From contig OY728125.1 of NCBI GenBank assembly GCA_963277665.1, forward strand, positions 1,718,160,889 to 1,718,224,888: a stretch of 64,000 bases of DNA. The letters are read 5' to 3'. This document shows, in pieces, positions 39,915-51,916 of this stretch (the stretch's first letter is position 1; every line of letters starts with the position of its first letter). A program made the translations under genes and the position numbers. The DNA comes from Viscum album (taxonomy: Eukaryota > Streptophyta > Magnoliopsida > Santalales > Viscaceae). A model generated the notes under the pieces. The model did no database searches. It saw only the letters and a program-made list of their open reading frames with translations, and was not told the origin of the DNA.

Positions 39915-41363
39915 TGTAACACCCGAGATTTTTATGAGTAATATTTTGTTTTTATATATCATCAAAGTAATATTTCACTACACACTTTCTTGGCTTACTT
40001 TACACGCAATCACGACCTTCCTCGATTTCTTGCGTCGTACGCAATACCGAGTTTCACTAAACAACGATATGCTATTAAAATATTATTAAAACTAGCCGTT
40101 ATGAATAGTAATAACCACTTTTTGAAATTTTATAAATTTTATTTTTCAAAATGGACTTCATTTTTGAATTCAGAATACCGAAATTAGCCTAGGGTGAAAT
40201 TTTGGTATTTTTCTGAAAACTTTCAATTTTTGATGAATAGTGAAACCACTAAGTGGTAGGTTAAAAACTGAATTTTTGCATAAAACTTAATTTTACCGCT
40301 TCTGTGAATGGAATTTCGAAAATCCGACAGACACGGTTGATATCAGTAAGAAAAATTTGGTTCAATGAGATAAAAATAATTTTTTGGTGAATAGTAACTT
40401 TTTACTTTTTTTACCGCGGTTAATAGTAAATAGGGTAACTAAGGGTAAAAATGGTATTACTATTACCCTAACACATGTCCTAATTCTATTGGATAAGTTT
40501 AATTCGACCAAAAACAAACTTAGGAATAAAATATGACCATTTAGGCCCACTTGGGTTAGATTTGGACATTTATTATTAATTTATTTAAAAAAGGGTTAAA
40601 ATAGTTAAAATCAATGTTTAATAAGTAAATCATTTTTAATATGGGGTTATACATAAGATAAATTCGACTATAAATATTAATTAGAAAGATAAAAATATTT
40701 CTTACATAATGGTATTTTATTTTTAATTTTTAGACAATAAATAATTTAATTTATTTATGACACAATGATGATGCAGTAATTATCTTATTAATGAAATATT
40801 GACATAATTGATGTTATAAACACCAAAATAAAGGTAATTTGAGACTTTTTATGAATTCCACTAATTTTCTAGGTTACTATGATATATTAGTGTTGATTTA
40901 ATAAACTTGGTTCGAACATATAATTCTGTTATGACATTCACAAAAACCATATATCAAATAGTGTCAAAATTGACACAAAATAGTATTTAAATCAAATATT
41001 ATATTACTAATTGTTATTTTATTCCTAAAAATCTAAGGTTCCGCCAAATGACTTAGATAAGGATAAATATATTAATAATAAACAATTTGGGGTTCGTTTG
41101 GCATGTTATAGTAAGTGTATTAACCATATAGTGAAAGAAAACAAAAAGACACGGTAAAAGTTAAATTATTTATCTTAGAGTTAAATCTAATTTATAAGGT
41201 TAAAATAATACTCTAAACTTGTCTAAATACTATTGGTTGATACTATTTCGACCCATCCCCACTTTATCTTCGAAATAAGACCCTTTGGAACCATTATAAA
41301 CCGATTTTGACTTTAATATAAAATAATATTTTGAGATATTCCTAAGGTGCCCCTCTCCTCCCT

Positions 41364-41370
41364 TATAAAA
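41364..41370 (+). promoter_or_regulatory. TATA box, element A left LTR
   Basis: TATAAAAGGGCACTCC after a CCCCTCTCCTCCCT tract. Confidence 0.82.
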
Positions 41371-41612
41371 GGGCACTCCTCCCCCTCCTCCTCACACCAA
41401 TTTGAGCACTCAAGATCGGCCAACCCCTGCCATTTTCTCCTCTCCACTTCCCTAGAATAATCTTAGAGGTCCTGGTCTTCTTCAAAGACCAATCTTAGTT
41501 CCCTAAGTGGAGGATTCAAAGAGGCGTTCCAAAGAAGAGGTAATATCCATTACCGATCTTTTCAATTTCTTTCTTCTTCAACTTATTCTTATTTAGTTGT
41601 TTCATGATAAAG

Positions 41613-41651
41613 TAATAACATCAGTATCACTTAAATACTGATATGTTATTA
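41613..41651 (+). other. Inverted repeat downstream of the promoter, element A left LTR
   Basis: Arms TAATAACA..TCAGTAT and ATACTGA..TGTTATTA pair over about 15 bp with a 2-base bulge and a short loop, some 220 bp after the expected transcription start. Confidence 0.65.
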
Positions 41652-41706
41652 TAAATATGAAACAACCCTAATTCACCTTCTATCCATCCTATAGAAAAAA
41701 TGAAAT

Positions 41707-41751
41707 CACCGCGCGTGCGTACGTACGGAATACCGTCTCCACGCCGTGGTG
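41707..41751 (+). other. GTACGTAC hairpin copy 1, element A left LTR
   Basis: Arms CACC..GCGTG and CACGC..GGTG pair around a loop with CGTACGTACGG and TACCGTCTC. The stem differs from the B stem but still pairs. Confidence 0.75.
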
Positions 41752-41891
41752 TAATCTATTTTCCACCATCACCTTACAAGGATGGGTATAATGGTGTAAT
41801 GAGTAACTATTTATGATTATTATAAAGTAATATTGATACTGAAATAATATATATATACTCCAATACAGTTCCACGATCATAGGAACGATAT

Positions 41892-41936
41892 CATCACTCG
41901 TGCGTACGTATGGAATACCGTTTCCACGATGTGATG
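41892..41936 (+). other. GTACGTAC hairpin copy 2, element A left LTR
   Basis: Arms CATCAC-T-CGTG and CACG-AT-GTGATG give a 10-bp stem. The loop holds GCGTACGTATGG and TACCGTTTC. It lies 185 bp after copy 1. Confidence 0.75.
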
Positions 41937-43541
41937 CGACTCGTTCTACATGATCATCATTACATAGTAATTCTATAAATGAATTGAATGAATAAATAAG
42001 ATATATGTTACACTAATAAAATTCTGGATATAAGGTATCTATAACCTTAAAAGAAGAATAAGAATTTATTTGGCAAAACACTCATAAGAACAAAAGGCAA
42101 TAAGGACCCGAATAACAAGTAACAATGAAATATTACTAACAAGAAGATAAGAATATGACCATATATGATATCATATCAATATGTATGATTCTGGAATAAG
42201 TCAATAACATTATTTAAACCATTATACAGGAGCTTTGGACACGTACAAAGAAAATCAGACCTAAGGTAAGGGAAATATCACAGTCTCATTTTTATCCGAG
42301 ATTGTTTATTCGTAAGTATTTAATGTGGTGTATTTTATCATCCACATCCATGTTCCCTCAATATGCAATATTGTTTCCATACACTTACAATAGTTTAAAT
42401 CCAATTTTACCCTTCGGTGAGTTTTTAGTAAAGAATATGAAAGGAATCTTTTGTCGTTTTTTCGTACGAGGTACTTTTTGACTTTTCCGACAAAGGTACG
42501 AAGAATGTTTTTTTAACTTATATGGCATGAATGGATTTTTAAAAACATTATTTCCAAGAAGCTTCCTTTATAAGTTTTCATGTTTATTTTTAATCAACTT
42601 CTTTTAGTTTATAATTTTATGACATGTTAAGAAAATAAAAGTGTTTTTGAAGAAGAAAGGATATTTTCCTCAAGAATGGAGTTCAAGTGTTTTATCAAAA
42701 TTATTTTCCATCTAAGATAATTAAGGGTTCTGTTTATATCCCTATTATTACATTGATTAGATTATGTTATGAGGGAATTATTTTTATAAAGTCATTTACC
42801 TTATATGATTTGTTTTATGATGTCATGATGTTTCAAGAATCCCATTTTAGATACATGTGTTATGCGATGATGTATGATTTATGATTATGTGGAACACATA
42901 AGAAAGGATTCATTATAAGATGGGTGGGACCTATATCTCCCTCCAATGCATTGGGTAACGATTTTATATCTCATGAGATAGACATGGCTGGAACGGTAGG
43001 TTATACCGGTTCAATGAAACAGGACTGGAACGAGGGTGACTCGGTTCAGAAAGGGACTCTGTCCACTAAGATAGTCTTGGAAATGAGTCATGACTAACAA
43101 GAAATGATGTTCCATGATTATGTGTGCATGACACAAAGTTTCAAGTTTCATGTTATGATTATGGGGATCTCATTTTCACTTTTATTATTTATTCCATGTT
43201 AAGATATTATGATCTCTTTTGCAGGTTATGATTTTCAAAAAGATATGATATGATTTTTATTTCCTTTATTTGCCCTTGCTGAGCATTTGAGCTCACCCTT
43301 TTATGTTTTCTTTTCCCCAGGTCAGGAAGATGGATATTAAGTAGAATATGCTAAAAGGGACCCTAGATATGATGAAATAAATGGGAGACATTGTAGAAGA
43401 TTTATGAACCAGTTGTTTATGTTTCCCAGTTTCTAAAGACACTATACCTTTACGGTCCTTTGTGGTTTTTTCATATGTTGTAATAAGTGTGCTTCAATTT
43501 TGAAGTATTAACAATGTATGTAAAGTATGGGTCGTTATAGT

Positions 43542-43553
43542 TGGTATCAGTGG
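43542..43553 (+). other. Primer-binding site, element A
   Basis: TGGTATCAGTGG two bases after the LTR; the first nine bases match the initiator-Met tRNA complement. Confidence 0.85.
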
Positions 43554-43763
43554 AAAGGTATAGTCATCCTTTGGAAACTAGGATGTGAAAGCCTTAGTAA
43601 GAACCCTAAGGATAAGTCTAAGCATAGAACACAATCTTAGTGTTTTAGAAATGGCCATGAATAACCTAGTATAAGACCTTAAGCATGAAAATTTTATTCT
43701 TGAATTATGTGGTTTTCCTATTATAATTAGTGTTTCTCACACTATTCTTCTTGGTTTTAGTCA

Positions 43764-45194
43764 ATGGCTGGAACCCGAAGGAACCGTGTTAATGCAGAAT
43801 GCGATGGGCAATGAAATGATTGTCCCCCTGAGCAACCAAACGATATGGGAGATGGAATGAAAAATCTTGTAGCCATGCTCACACAACTTTCTCAAGCTAT
43901 GAATCATGCAGGACTTCCAAACGAGCAAAGGAAGGAGCAACATTCTGTTGAATCCTTCATGAGGCAGCGTCCACCTTCTTTCAGCGGGTCTACTGATCCA
44001 TCAGTTGCTGAACAATGGATTAGTACTACTGAAAAGATATTTTCAGTTCTTCAATGTTCTGACCATGATAAAGTCATCCTAGCAGTGTATCGTTTGGAAG
44101 GAGATGCTGATCAATGGTGGAATCTTATTAAGAATACGAGGCAAAGGGATGAAATTGAGTCTATGGAATGGGACGAGTTCAAGAACTTATTTTTCCATAA
44201 GTACTTCCCTCGTATTCTCCGAACAAAGATGGAGAAAGAGTTTCTTGAACTGAAGCAAAGGGATGATGAATCTGTTGGTACCTATGAAGAAAATTTTACA
44301 AGACTTGCAAGGTATGCTTCTGGTATTATTATCCAACCTGAGAGTAAGATCGATCGATTCTTTAGTGGCTTAAAACCAAGTCTTCGAAGGGCATTAGCCA
44401 TAAGGGACTTCAATAGCTACGAGGAAATCGTTCGATGTGCTCTCAAAGTCGAGATGGAGATTGGAGTAACCCATCAGTCACATGGGTTTGATAAGAAGAG
44501 GAATATGGAATTCAAAGGAAAATATAAAGAGCACACTGAAAAGAAGATGAAATTTCCCTTATGCTCAAAGTGTGGAAAGAAAAATGGAGGGAGTTGTCTT
44601 AAAGGGACAAGTAAATGTTTTAAATGTGGAAAGGAAGGTCATCGGGCATTTGAATGCCGCGATAATGGGAAGAAGATGTCTAATGATGCAAACAAAGGAA
44701 GGGATACACAGAATGAACCTACTACACTTCAATGTTTCAAGTGCAAGGAGATAGGGCATTATGCCAATCAATGCCCAAATCCAAGGGTTGATGATGATGG
44801 TCGACGTCAACAAAATCTTAAGGCTAAAGACAAAGGAAAGTCACATGCAATTTCTATCAGCGATGTGGAGTACAATAACGAAGTGGTGAAAGGTACACTT
44901 ACCATCCACTCTAAAGTAGAAAATGATTTATTTGATTCTGGATCCACCCACTCTTTTATTTCTGAAAAATTTTCTAAGGGTATCACCGTATTACCTCAAC
45001 AATTAGATATTGAGTTAGCTGTGACAAAACCTAATGGCACAACAGTCGCATCAAAAGTTTATAATTCTTCTCCGATCGAAGTTTGTGGGAAAGTGCTTCC
45101 TGGAAATCTTGTGATCCTTCCTTTAGTAGAATTTGATGTGATTCTTGGCATGGATTGGCTTTCTCTACATGGATCTCATATCAATTGCCAATGA
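43764..45194 (+). pseudogene. gag: Element A gag and protease part of the gag-pol frame
   Basis: The family start is most likely the ATG at 43764 (MAGTRRNRVN..., aligned with the B gag start). TGA at 43812-43814 (codon 17) now blocks it; the open part restarts at ATG 43845. Gag core: EQWISTTEKIFSVLQ, DADQWWN, MEWDEFKNLFFHKYFP and LARYAS lie between 44000 and 44340. The Cys-His cluster at 44560-44775 has CSKCGKKNGGSC, CFKCGKEGHRAFEC and CFKCKEIGHYANQC. The aspartic protease has the LFDSGSTHSFIS active site with Asp at 44934, and ILGMDWL near 45140. TGA at 45192-45194 ends it. Both TGAs stand where Arg (CGA) would fit, and the pol frame continues in phase. Confidence 0.93.
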
Positions 45195-48100
45195 AGGGAA
45201 GTCACATTTCATATTCCAGATCAATCTATGATCTTCTATCAATGCAAGGATGAACATAACCTTCCAGTGGAAATTTCTTCCATCTTATGGGTATTGATTC
45301 CACTAAATGAAGGTTATTTATCTCAAATGTTTGGTGAGAAACTCACGATTAAGAATATTCCCATTGTACGGGAGTTTTATGATGTCTTTCTGGAGGAATT
45401 ACCGGGTCTTCCACCAAATCGTGAAGTTGAGTTTTCAATAGAACTCGTACCGGGCGCTTTGCCAATTTCAAAGACACCTTATAGAATGGCCCCAATTGAG
45501 TTGCAGGAATTGAAGAAGCAACTCCATGAGAATCTTGATAAGGGATTCATATGCCCGAGTGCGTCACCTTGGGGAGCACCTGTTCTATTTGTTAAGAAGA
45601 AAGATGGATCAATGAGACTCTGCATTGATTATCGAGAACTTAACAAGATCACTATCAAGAACAAATACCCTCTCCCACGCATTGATGACTTATTTTACCA
45701 ACTACACGGAGATCAATACTTTTCCAAGATTGATCTTCATTCAGGGTATCATCAATTAAGGGTCAAAAGGGAGGATATACCAAAGATGGATTTCCGTACA
45801 AGGTATGGACACTATGAATTTATAGTGATGCCATTTGGTCTTACTAATGCTCCTGCTATCTTCATGGATCTAATGAATAGAGTCTTTAGAGAGTATCTTG
45901 ATCAATTTGTGGTAGTCTTTATAGAAGATATTCTTGCATATTCAATGTGCAAGGAAGAGCATGAATATCACTTGAGAATTATATTGAAGACCCTGAGAAA
46001 GGAGAAGCTTTATGCCAAATTTACCAAGTGTGAATTTTGGCTTCAAAAAGTTGCATTTTTGGGTCACATAATCTCAAAAGAGGGGATATCTGTGGATCCG
46101 GCAAAAACAGAGGTTATCGAAATATGGTCAAGACCAACAATAGTAACTGAGATCCGAAGTTTTCTTGGTATGGCTGGATATTATCGATGTTTTGTAAAAT
46201 ATTTTTCACGATTATCTAATCCACTCACCAAGTTGACTCGGAAAGGAGTTAAGTTTGTCTGGACAGAGGAATGTGAAGAGAATTTCAAGGAGTTGAAAAG
46301 AAGGTTATCCAGTGCACCTGTGCTCACACTGCCTTGTAGTGGAGAAAGGTTTGTGATCTACCGTGATGCATCCAAGAAGGGATTGGGGTGTGTTCTTATG
46401 AAAAATGATGTGGTGATAGCTTATGCCTCACGACAGTTGAAAATCCATGAGAAAAATTACCCAACACATGATTTGGAGTTGGCTGCGGTAATCTTTTCAT
46501 TAATGATTTGGAGGCATTACCTTTATGGTGAAAGGTGTGATATTTATACTGATCATAAAAGTTTAAAGTATATTTTCACACAAAAGGAGTTGAATATGCG
46601 TCAAAGAAGATGGTTGGAGCTGATTAAGGATTACGACTGCTCAATCCATTACCACCATGGGAAAGCAAACAGGGTGGAAGATGCATTAAGTCAACAAGAC
46701 CATGCTAGTTTATCCATAATGAGAATCACAAAAGATCCAATATTTATGGATTTACAAAGGATGGATCTTGGAATTATAATGGAAGGGGAAAAATCTTATC
46801 TTTATCAAATGAATGTTCAACCATCTATACATGTGAAGATTAAAGAGGCACAGAAAGAAGATGTCGAGTTACAAAAGAAGGTGAGAAATTTTCCTGAATT
46901 CAACCTTGATCGTGATGGGATAATAATGTTCAGGAATCAGGTTTGTGTTCCTCCCATCCCCGAATTAAAGAAGGAGCTACTGGATGAGGCTCATAGTTCA
47001 TCATTCTCTATTCATCCTGGAAGCACGAAGATGTATAGGGACCTGAAAGAGTACTTCTGGTGGGATGGCATGAAAAGAGATGTTGCTGAATATGTCTCTC
47101 GATGCTTGGTTTGTCAACAAGTTAAAGCTGAGAGACAGATGTCTAAGGGGATGTTACAACCATTACCCATACCCGAATGGAAATGGGAAAACATCACTAG
47201 GGACTTTGTCACAGGACATCCTAAAACATCCAAAGGCAATAATGCTATTTGGGTCATAGTTGATCGTCTTACAAAGTCTGCACACTTCATTGCTATTAGA
47301 GAGGATTTCTCTCTAGATCAGCTTGCCAGGATATATGTAAAGGAAGTGGTAAGATTGCATGGAGTACCACTTTCTATTATATCTGATCGGGATCCGAGAT
47401 TTACCTTGAAGTTCTGGCGAAGTCTTCAGCATACTCTGGATACAGAGTTGAGTTTCAGCACTGCTTATCATCCCCAGACAGACGGTCAGTCTGACAGAAC
47501 AATTAAAACCCTAGAAGATATGTTGAGAGCTTGCTCTATGGATTTCAAAGAAGGTTGGGATCAACACCTACCTTTGGTGGAATTTTCTTATAATAATAGC
47601 TTTCACTCCAGTAATCAGATGGCTCCTTATGAAGCTCTCTATGGGAAGAAATGCAGGACTCCAACTTGCTGGGATGAAGTTGGGGAAAGAAAGCTATTAG
47701 GACCTGATCTCGTTGATGAAATGGCAGAAAAGGTCCGATCTATTCAACAACACATAAGAGCAGCTCAGAGTCGACAGAAAAGTTATGCCGACAACCGAAG
47801 AAAAGACCTAGATTTTGAAGTGGGTGATAAAGTGTTCTTACGAATATCTCCCTGGAAGAGGGTTATGAGATTTGGAATGAAGGGGAAGGTGAGCCCTATA
47901 TATATCAGTCCTTTCGAAATACTGGATCGTGTTGGGAAGGTAGCTTACCTATTGGCGCTTCCACCGAATCTCTCTCAAGTTCACGAAGTGTTCCATGTAA
48001 CTCTCCTGAGAATGTACATACCAGATCCTTCACAAGTACTCAGCTCAGAAGTTGTACCGCTGGAGCAAGATCTTTCTTATGAAGAACAGCCAATAGAGAT

Positions 48101-48245
48101 TCTGGATCGTAGCGAAAAAGTCCTACGAAACAAGACCACTCTCTTGGTGAATGTTTTATGGAGGAACCACCAATTAGGAGAAGCTACATGGGATCTTGAG
48201 GATATGATGAGGGAGAAGTATCCTCATCTGTTTGTTACAAAGTGA
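45195..48245 (+). pseudogene. pol: Element A pol: reverse transcriptase, RNase H, integrase, chromodomain-like tail
   Basis: Same frame as gag. The open part is 45228-48245 (1005 codons, numbered from 45228). Reverse transcriptase: [29 protein letters not shown] (Asp169), MPFGLTNAP, then [13 protein letters not shown], where residue 233 (45924-45926, GAA) is Glu in place of the first catalytic Asp. RNase H: YRDAS (about 378), DLELAA, YTDHKSL (about 441), DALS (about 485). Integrase: HHCC finger (His about 588, CLVC about 626), Asp659, Asp720, and residue 756 (47493-47495, GAC), which is Asp where D-X35-E requires Glu. A GPY-type module follows, and the last 50 residues form a chromodomain-like tail ([15 protein letters not shown]). 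The enzymes copy element RNA and insert it; the two acid swaps probably abolish this. Confidence 0.95.
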
Positions 48246-48271
48246 CGAATTTCGAGGGCGAAATTCTTTTT

Positions 48272-48284
48272 AAGGGGGGTAGAA
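48272..48284 (+). other. Polypurine tract, element A
   Basis: AAGGGGGGTAGAA directly before the right LTR, downstream of the lineage-typical TTTCGAGGGCGAAATT. Confidence 0.9.
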
Positions 48285-49734
48285 TGTAACACCCGAGATT
48301 TTTATGAGTAATATTTTGTTTTTATATATCATCAAAAGAATTCTTTCACTACACACTTGCTTGGCTTACTTTACACGCAATCACGACCTTCCTCGATAGC
48401 TTGCGTCGTACGCAATACCGAGTTTCACTAAACAACGATATGCTATTAAAATATTATTAAAACTAGCTGTTATGAATAGTAATAACCACTTTTTTAAATT
48501 TTATAAATTATATTTTTCAAAATGGACTTCATTTTTGGATTTGGAATACCGAAATTAGCCTAGGGTAAAATTTTTGTATTTTTCTGAAAACTTTCAATTT
48601 TTTATGAATAGTGAAACCACTAAGTGGTAGGTTAAAAACTGATTTTTTGCATAAAACTTAATTTTACCGCTTCTGTGAATGGAATTTCAAAAATCCGACA
48701 GACATGGTTGATATCAGTAAGTAAAATGTGGTTCAATGAGATAAAAATAATTTTTTGGTGAATAGTAACTTTTTACTTTTTTTACCGCGGTTAATAGTAA
48801 ATAGGGTAACTAAGGGTAAAAATGATATTAATATCACCCTAACATATGTCCTAATTATATTGGATAAGTTTAATTCGACCAAAAACAAACTTATAAATAA
48901 AATATGACCATTTAGTCCCACTTGGGTTAGATTACGACATTTATTATTAATTTATTTAAAGAAGGGTTAAAATAGTTAAAATCAATGTTTAATAAGTAAA
49001 TAATTTTTAATATGGGGTTATACATAAGATAAATTCGACTATAAATATTAATTAGAAAGATAAAAAGCTTTCCTACATAATGGTATTTTATTTGTAATTT
49101 TTAGACATTAAATAATTTAATTTATTTATGACACAATGATGATGCAGTAATTATCTTATTAATGAAATATTGACATAATTGATGTTATAAAGACCAAAAT
49201 AAATGTAATTTGAGACTTTTTATGAATTCCACTAATTTTCTAGGTTACTATGATATATTAGTGTTGATTTAATCAACTTGGTTCGAACATATAATTCTGT
49301 TATGACTTTCACAAAAATCATATATCAAATAGTGTAAAATTTGACACAAAATAGTTTTTAAATCAAATATTATATTACTAATTGTTATTTTATTCCTAAA
49401 AATCAAAGGTTCTTCCCAATTACTTATATAAGGATATATATATTAATAATAAACAATATGGGGTTCGTTTGGCATGTTATAGTAAGTGTATTAACCATAT
49501 AGTGAAAGAAAACAAAAAGACACGGTAAAAGTTAAATTATTTAACTTAGAGTTAAATCTAATTGATAAGGTTAAAATAATACCCTAAAATTGTCTAAATC
49601 CTATTGGTTGATAGGATTTCGACCCATCCCCACTTTAGCTTCGAAATAAGACCCTTTGGAACCATTATAAACCTATTTTGACTTTAATATAAAATAATAT
49701 TTTGAGATATTCCTAAGGTGCCCCTCCCCTCCCT

Positions 49735-49741
49735 TATAAAA
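49735..49741 (+). promoter_or_regulatory. TATA box, element A right LTR
   Basis: TATAAAAGGGCACCTCC; same setting as in the left LTR. Confidence 0.8.
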
Positions 49742-49984
49742 GGGCACCTCCTCCCCCTCCTCCTCACACCAATTTGAGAACTCAAGATCGGACAAACCCT
49801 GCCATTTTATCCTCTCCAATTCCCTAGAATAATCCTAGATGTCCTGGTCTTCTTCAAAGACCAATCTTAGTTCCCTAAGTGGAGGATTCAAAGAGGCGTT
49901 CCAAAGAAGAGGTAATATCCATTACCGATCTTTTCAATTTCTTTCTTCTTCAACATATTCTTCTTTAGTTGTTTCATGATAAAG

Positions 49985-50023
49985 TAATAACATCAGTATT
50001 ACTTACATACTGATATGTTATTA
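49985..50023 (+). other. Inverted repeat downstream of the promoter, element A right LTR
   Basis: TAATAACATCAGTAT and ATACTGATATGTTATTA arms are retained; two base differences from the left LTR copy fall in the loop. Confidence 0.65.
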
Positions 50024-50078
50024 TAAATATGAAACAACCCTAATTCACCTTCTATCCATCCTACGGAAAAAATGAAAT

Positions 50079-50123
50079 CACCGCGCGTGCGTACGTACGG
50101 AATACCGTCTCCACGCCGTGGTG
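50079..50123 (+). other. GTACGTAC hairpin copy 1, element A right LTR
   Basis: Identical core and arms to the left LTR copy at 41707-41751. Confidence 0.75.
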
Positions 50124-50263
50124 TAAACTATTTTCCACCATCACCTTACAAGGATGGGTATAATGGTGTAATGAGTAACTATTTATGATTATTATAAAGT
50201 AATATTAATACTGAAATAATATATATATACTCCAATACAGTTCCACGATCATAGGAATGATAT

Positions 50264-50308
50264 CATCACTCATGCGTACGTACGGAATACCGTCTCCACG
50301 ATGTGATG
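50264..50308 (+). other. GTACGTAC hairpin copy 2, element A right LTR
   Basis: CATCAC-T-CATG and CACG-AT-GTGATG arms. The loop has the full GTACGTACGG, where the left copy has GTACGTATGG. Confidence 0.72.
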
Positions 50309-51911
50309 CAACTCATTCTACATGATCATCATTACATAGTAATTATATAAATGAATTGAATGAATAAATATGATATATGTTACACTAATACCATTCTGGA
50401 TATAAGGTATCTATAACCTTAAAATAATAATAAGAATTTATTTGGCAAAACACGCATAAGAACAAAAGGCAATAAGGACCCGAGTAACAAGTAACAATGA
50501 AATATTATTAACAAGAAGCTAAGAATATGACCATATATGATATCATATCAATATGTATGATTCTGGAATAAGTCAATAACATTATTTAAACCATTATACA
50601 GGAGCTTCGGACATGTACAAAGCAAATCGGACCTAAGGTAAGAGAAATATCACAATCTCATTTTTATCCGAGATTATTTATTCGTAAGTATTTACTGGGG
50701 TGTATTTTATCATCCACATCCATGTTCCCTCAATATGTAATATTGTTTCCATCCACTTAAAATAGTTTAAATCCAATTTTACCCTTTGGTGAGTTTTTAG
50801 TAAAGAATATGAAAGGAATCTTTTGTCATTTTTTCGTACGAGGTACTTTTTGACTTTTCCGACAAAGGTACGAAGAATGTTTTTTTTAACTTATATGGCA
50901 TGAATGGATTTTTAAAAACATCATTTCCAAGAAGCTTATTTATAAGTTTTCAGGTTTATTTTTAATCAAATTCTTTTAGTTTATAATTGTATGACATGTT
51001 AAGAAAAGAAAAGTGTTTTTGAAGAAGAAAGGATATTTTCTTCAAGAATAGAGTTCAAGTGTTTTATCAAAATTATTTTCCATCTAAGATAATAAAGGGT
51101 TCTGTTTTTATCCCTATTATTACATTGATTTGATTATGTTATGAGGTAATTATTTTTATAAAGTCATTTACCTTTTATGATTTATTTTATGATGTCATGA
51201 TGTTTCAAGAATCCCATTTTTGATACATGTGTTATGCGATGATGTATGATTTATGATTATGTGGCACACATAAGAAAGGATTCATTATAAGATGGGTGGG
51301 ACCTATATCTCCCTCCAATGCATTGGGTAAAGATTTTATATCTCATGAGATAGACATGGATGGAATGGTAGGTTACACCGGTTCAATGAAACAGGACTGG
51401 AACGAGGGTGACTCGGTTCAGAAAGGGACTCTGTCCACTAAGATAGTCTTGGCAATGAGTCATGACTAACAAGAAATGATGTTCCATGATTATGTGTGCA
51501 TGCCACAAAGTTTCAAGTTTCATGTTATGATTATGGGGATCTCATTTTCACTTCTATGATTTATTCCATGTTAAGATATTATGATCTCTTTTGCAGGGTA
51601 TGATTTTCAAAAAGATATGATATGATTTTTATTTCCTTTATTTTCCCTTGCTGAGCATTTGAGCTCACCCTTTTATGTTTTCTTTTCCCCAGGTCAGGAA
51701 GATGGATATTAAGTAGAATATGCTAAAAGGGACCCTAGATATGATGAAATAAATGGGAGACACTGTAGAAGATTTATGAACCAGTTGTTTTTGTTTCCTA
51801 GTTTCTAAAGACGCTATACCTATATGGTCCTTTGTGGTTTTGTCATATGTTGTAATAAGTGTGCTTCAATTTTGAAGTATTAACAATGTATTTAATGTAT
51901 GGGTCGTTATA

Positions 51912-51916
51912 ATAAT
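51912..51916. repeat. Target-site duplication ATAAT, right of element A
   Basis: Second copy of ATAAT; the B LTR4 sequence GAACTTG follows. Confidence 0.96.

Larger units (their letters stand above)
39915..43539 (+). repeat. Element A left LTR
   Basis: 3,625 bp, TGTAACACCCGAG ... GGGTCGTTATA; the expected terminal CA is TA. It contains a TATA box, an inverted repeat (41613-41651) and two GTACGTAC hairpins. Its first 700 bp are homologous to the B LTR, including the phrase GTGAAACCACTAAGTGGTAG. Confidence 0.97.
39915..51911 (+). mobile_element. Element A: full-length Ty3/Gypsy Tekay-type LTR retrotransposon, youngest layer
   Basis: 11,997 bp in all: left LTR 39915-43539, primer site, gag-protease-RT-RNase H-integrase-chromodomain-like frame, polypurine tract, right LTR 48285-51911, and perfect ATAAT duplication in B LTR4. 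The integrase C-terminus and chromodomain-like tail place it with chromoviruses, and the Gag and long LTRs suit Tekay/Del. By eye, three sampled stretches of the two LTRs (about 600 bp) differ at 27 positions, about 4-5%. Two TGA codons and two active-site substitutions make it non-autonomous today. Confidence 0.97.
48285..51911 (+). repeat. Element A right LTR
   Basis: 3,627 bp, nearly the same length as the left LTR, TGTAACACCCGAG ... GGGTCGTTATA, followed by the ATAAT duplication. Confidence 0.97.

Noticed and set aside
43764..48245. Endogenous virus with envelope gene
   Set aside because: The frame ends in a chromodomain-like tail and the polypurine tract follows within 40 bp; there is no room for an envelope gene. 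It is a plant LTR retrotransposon.
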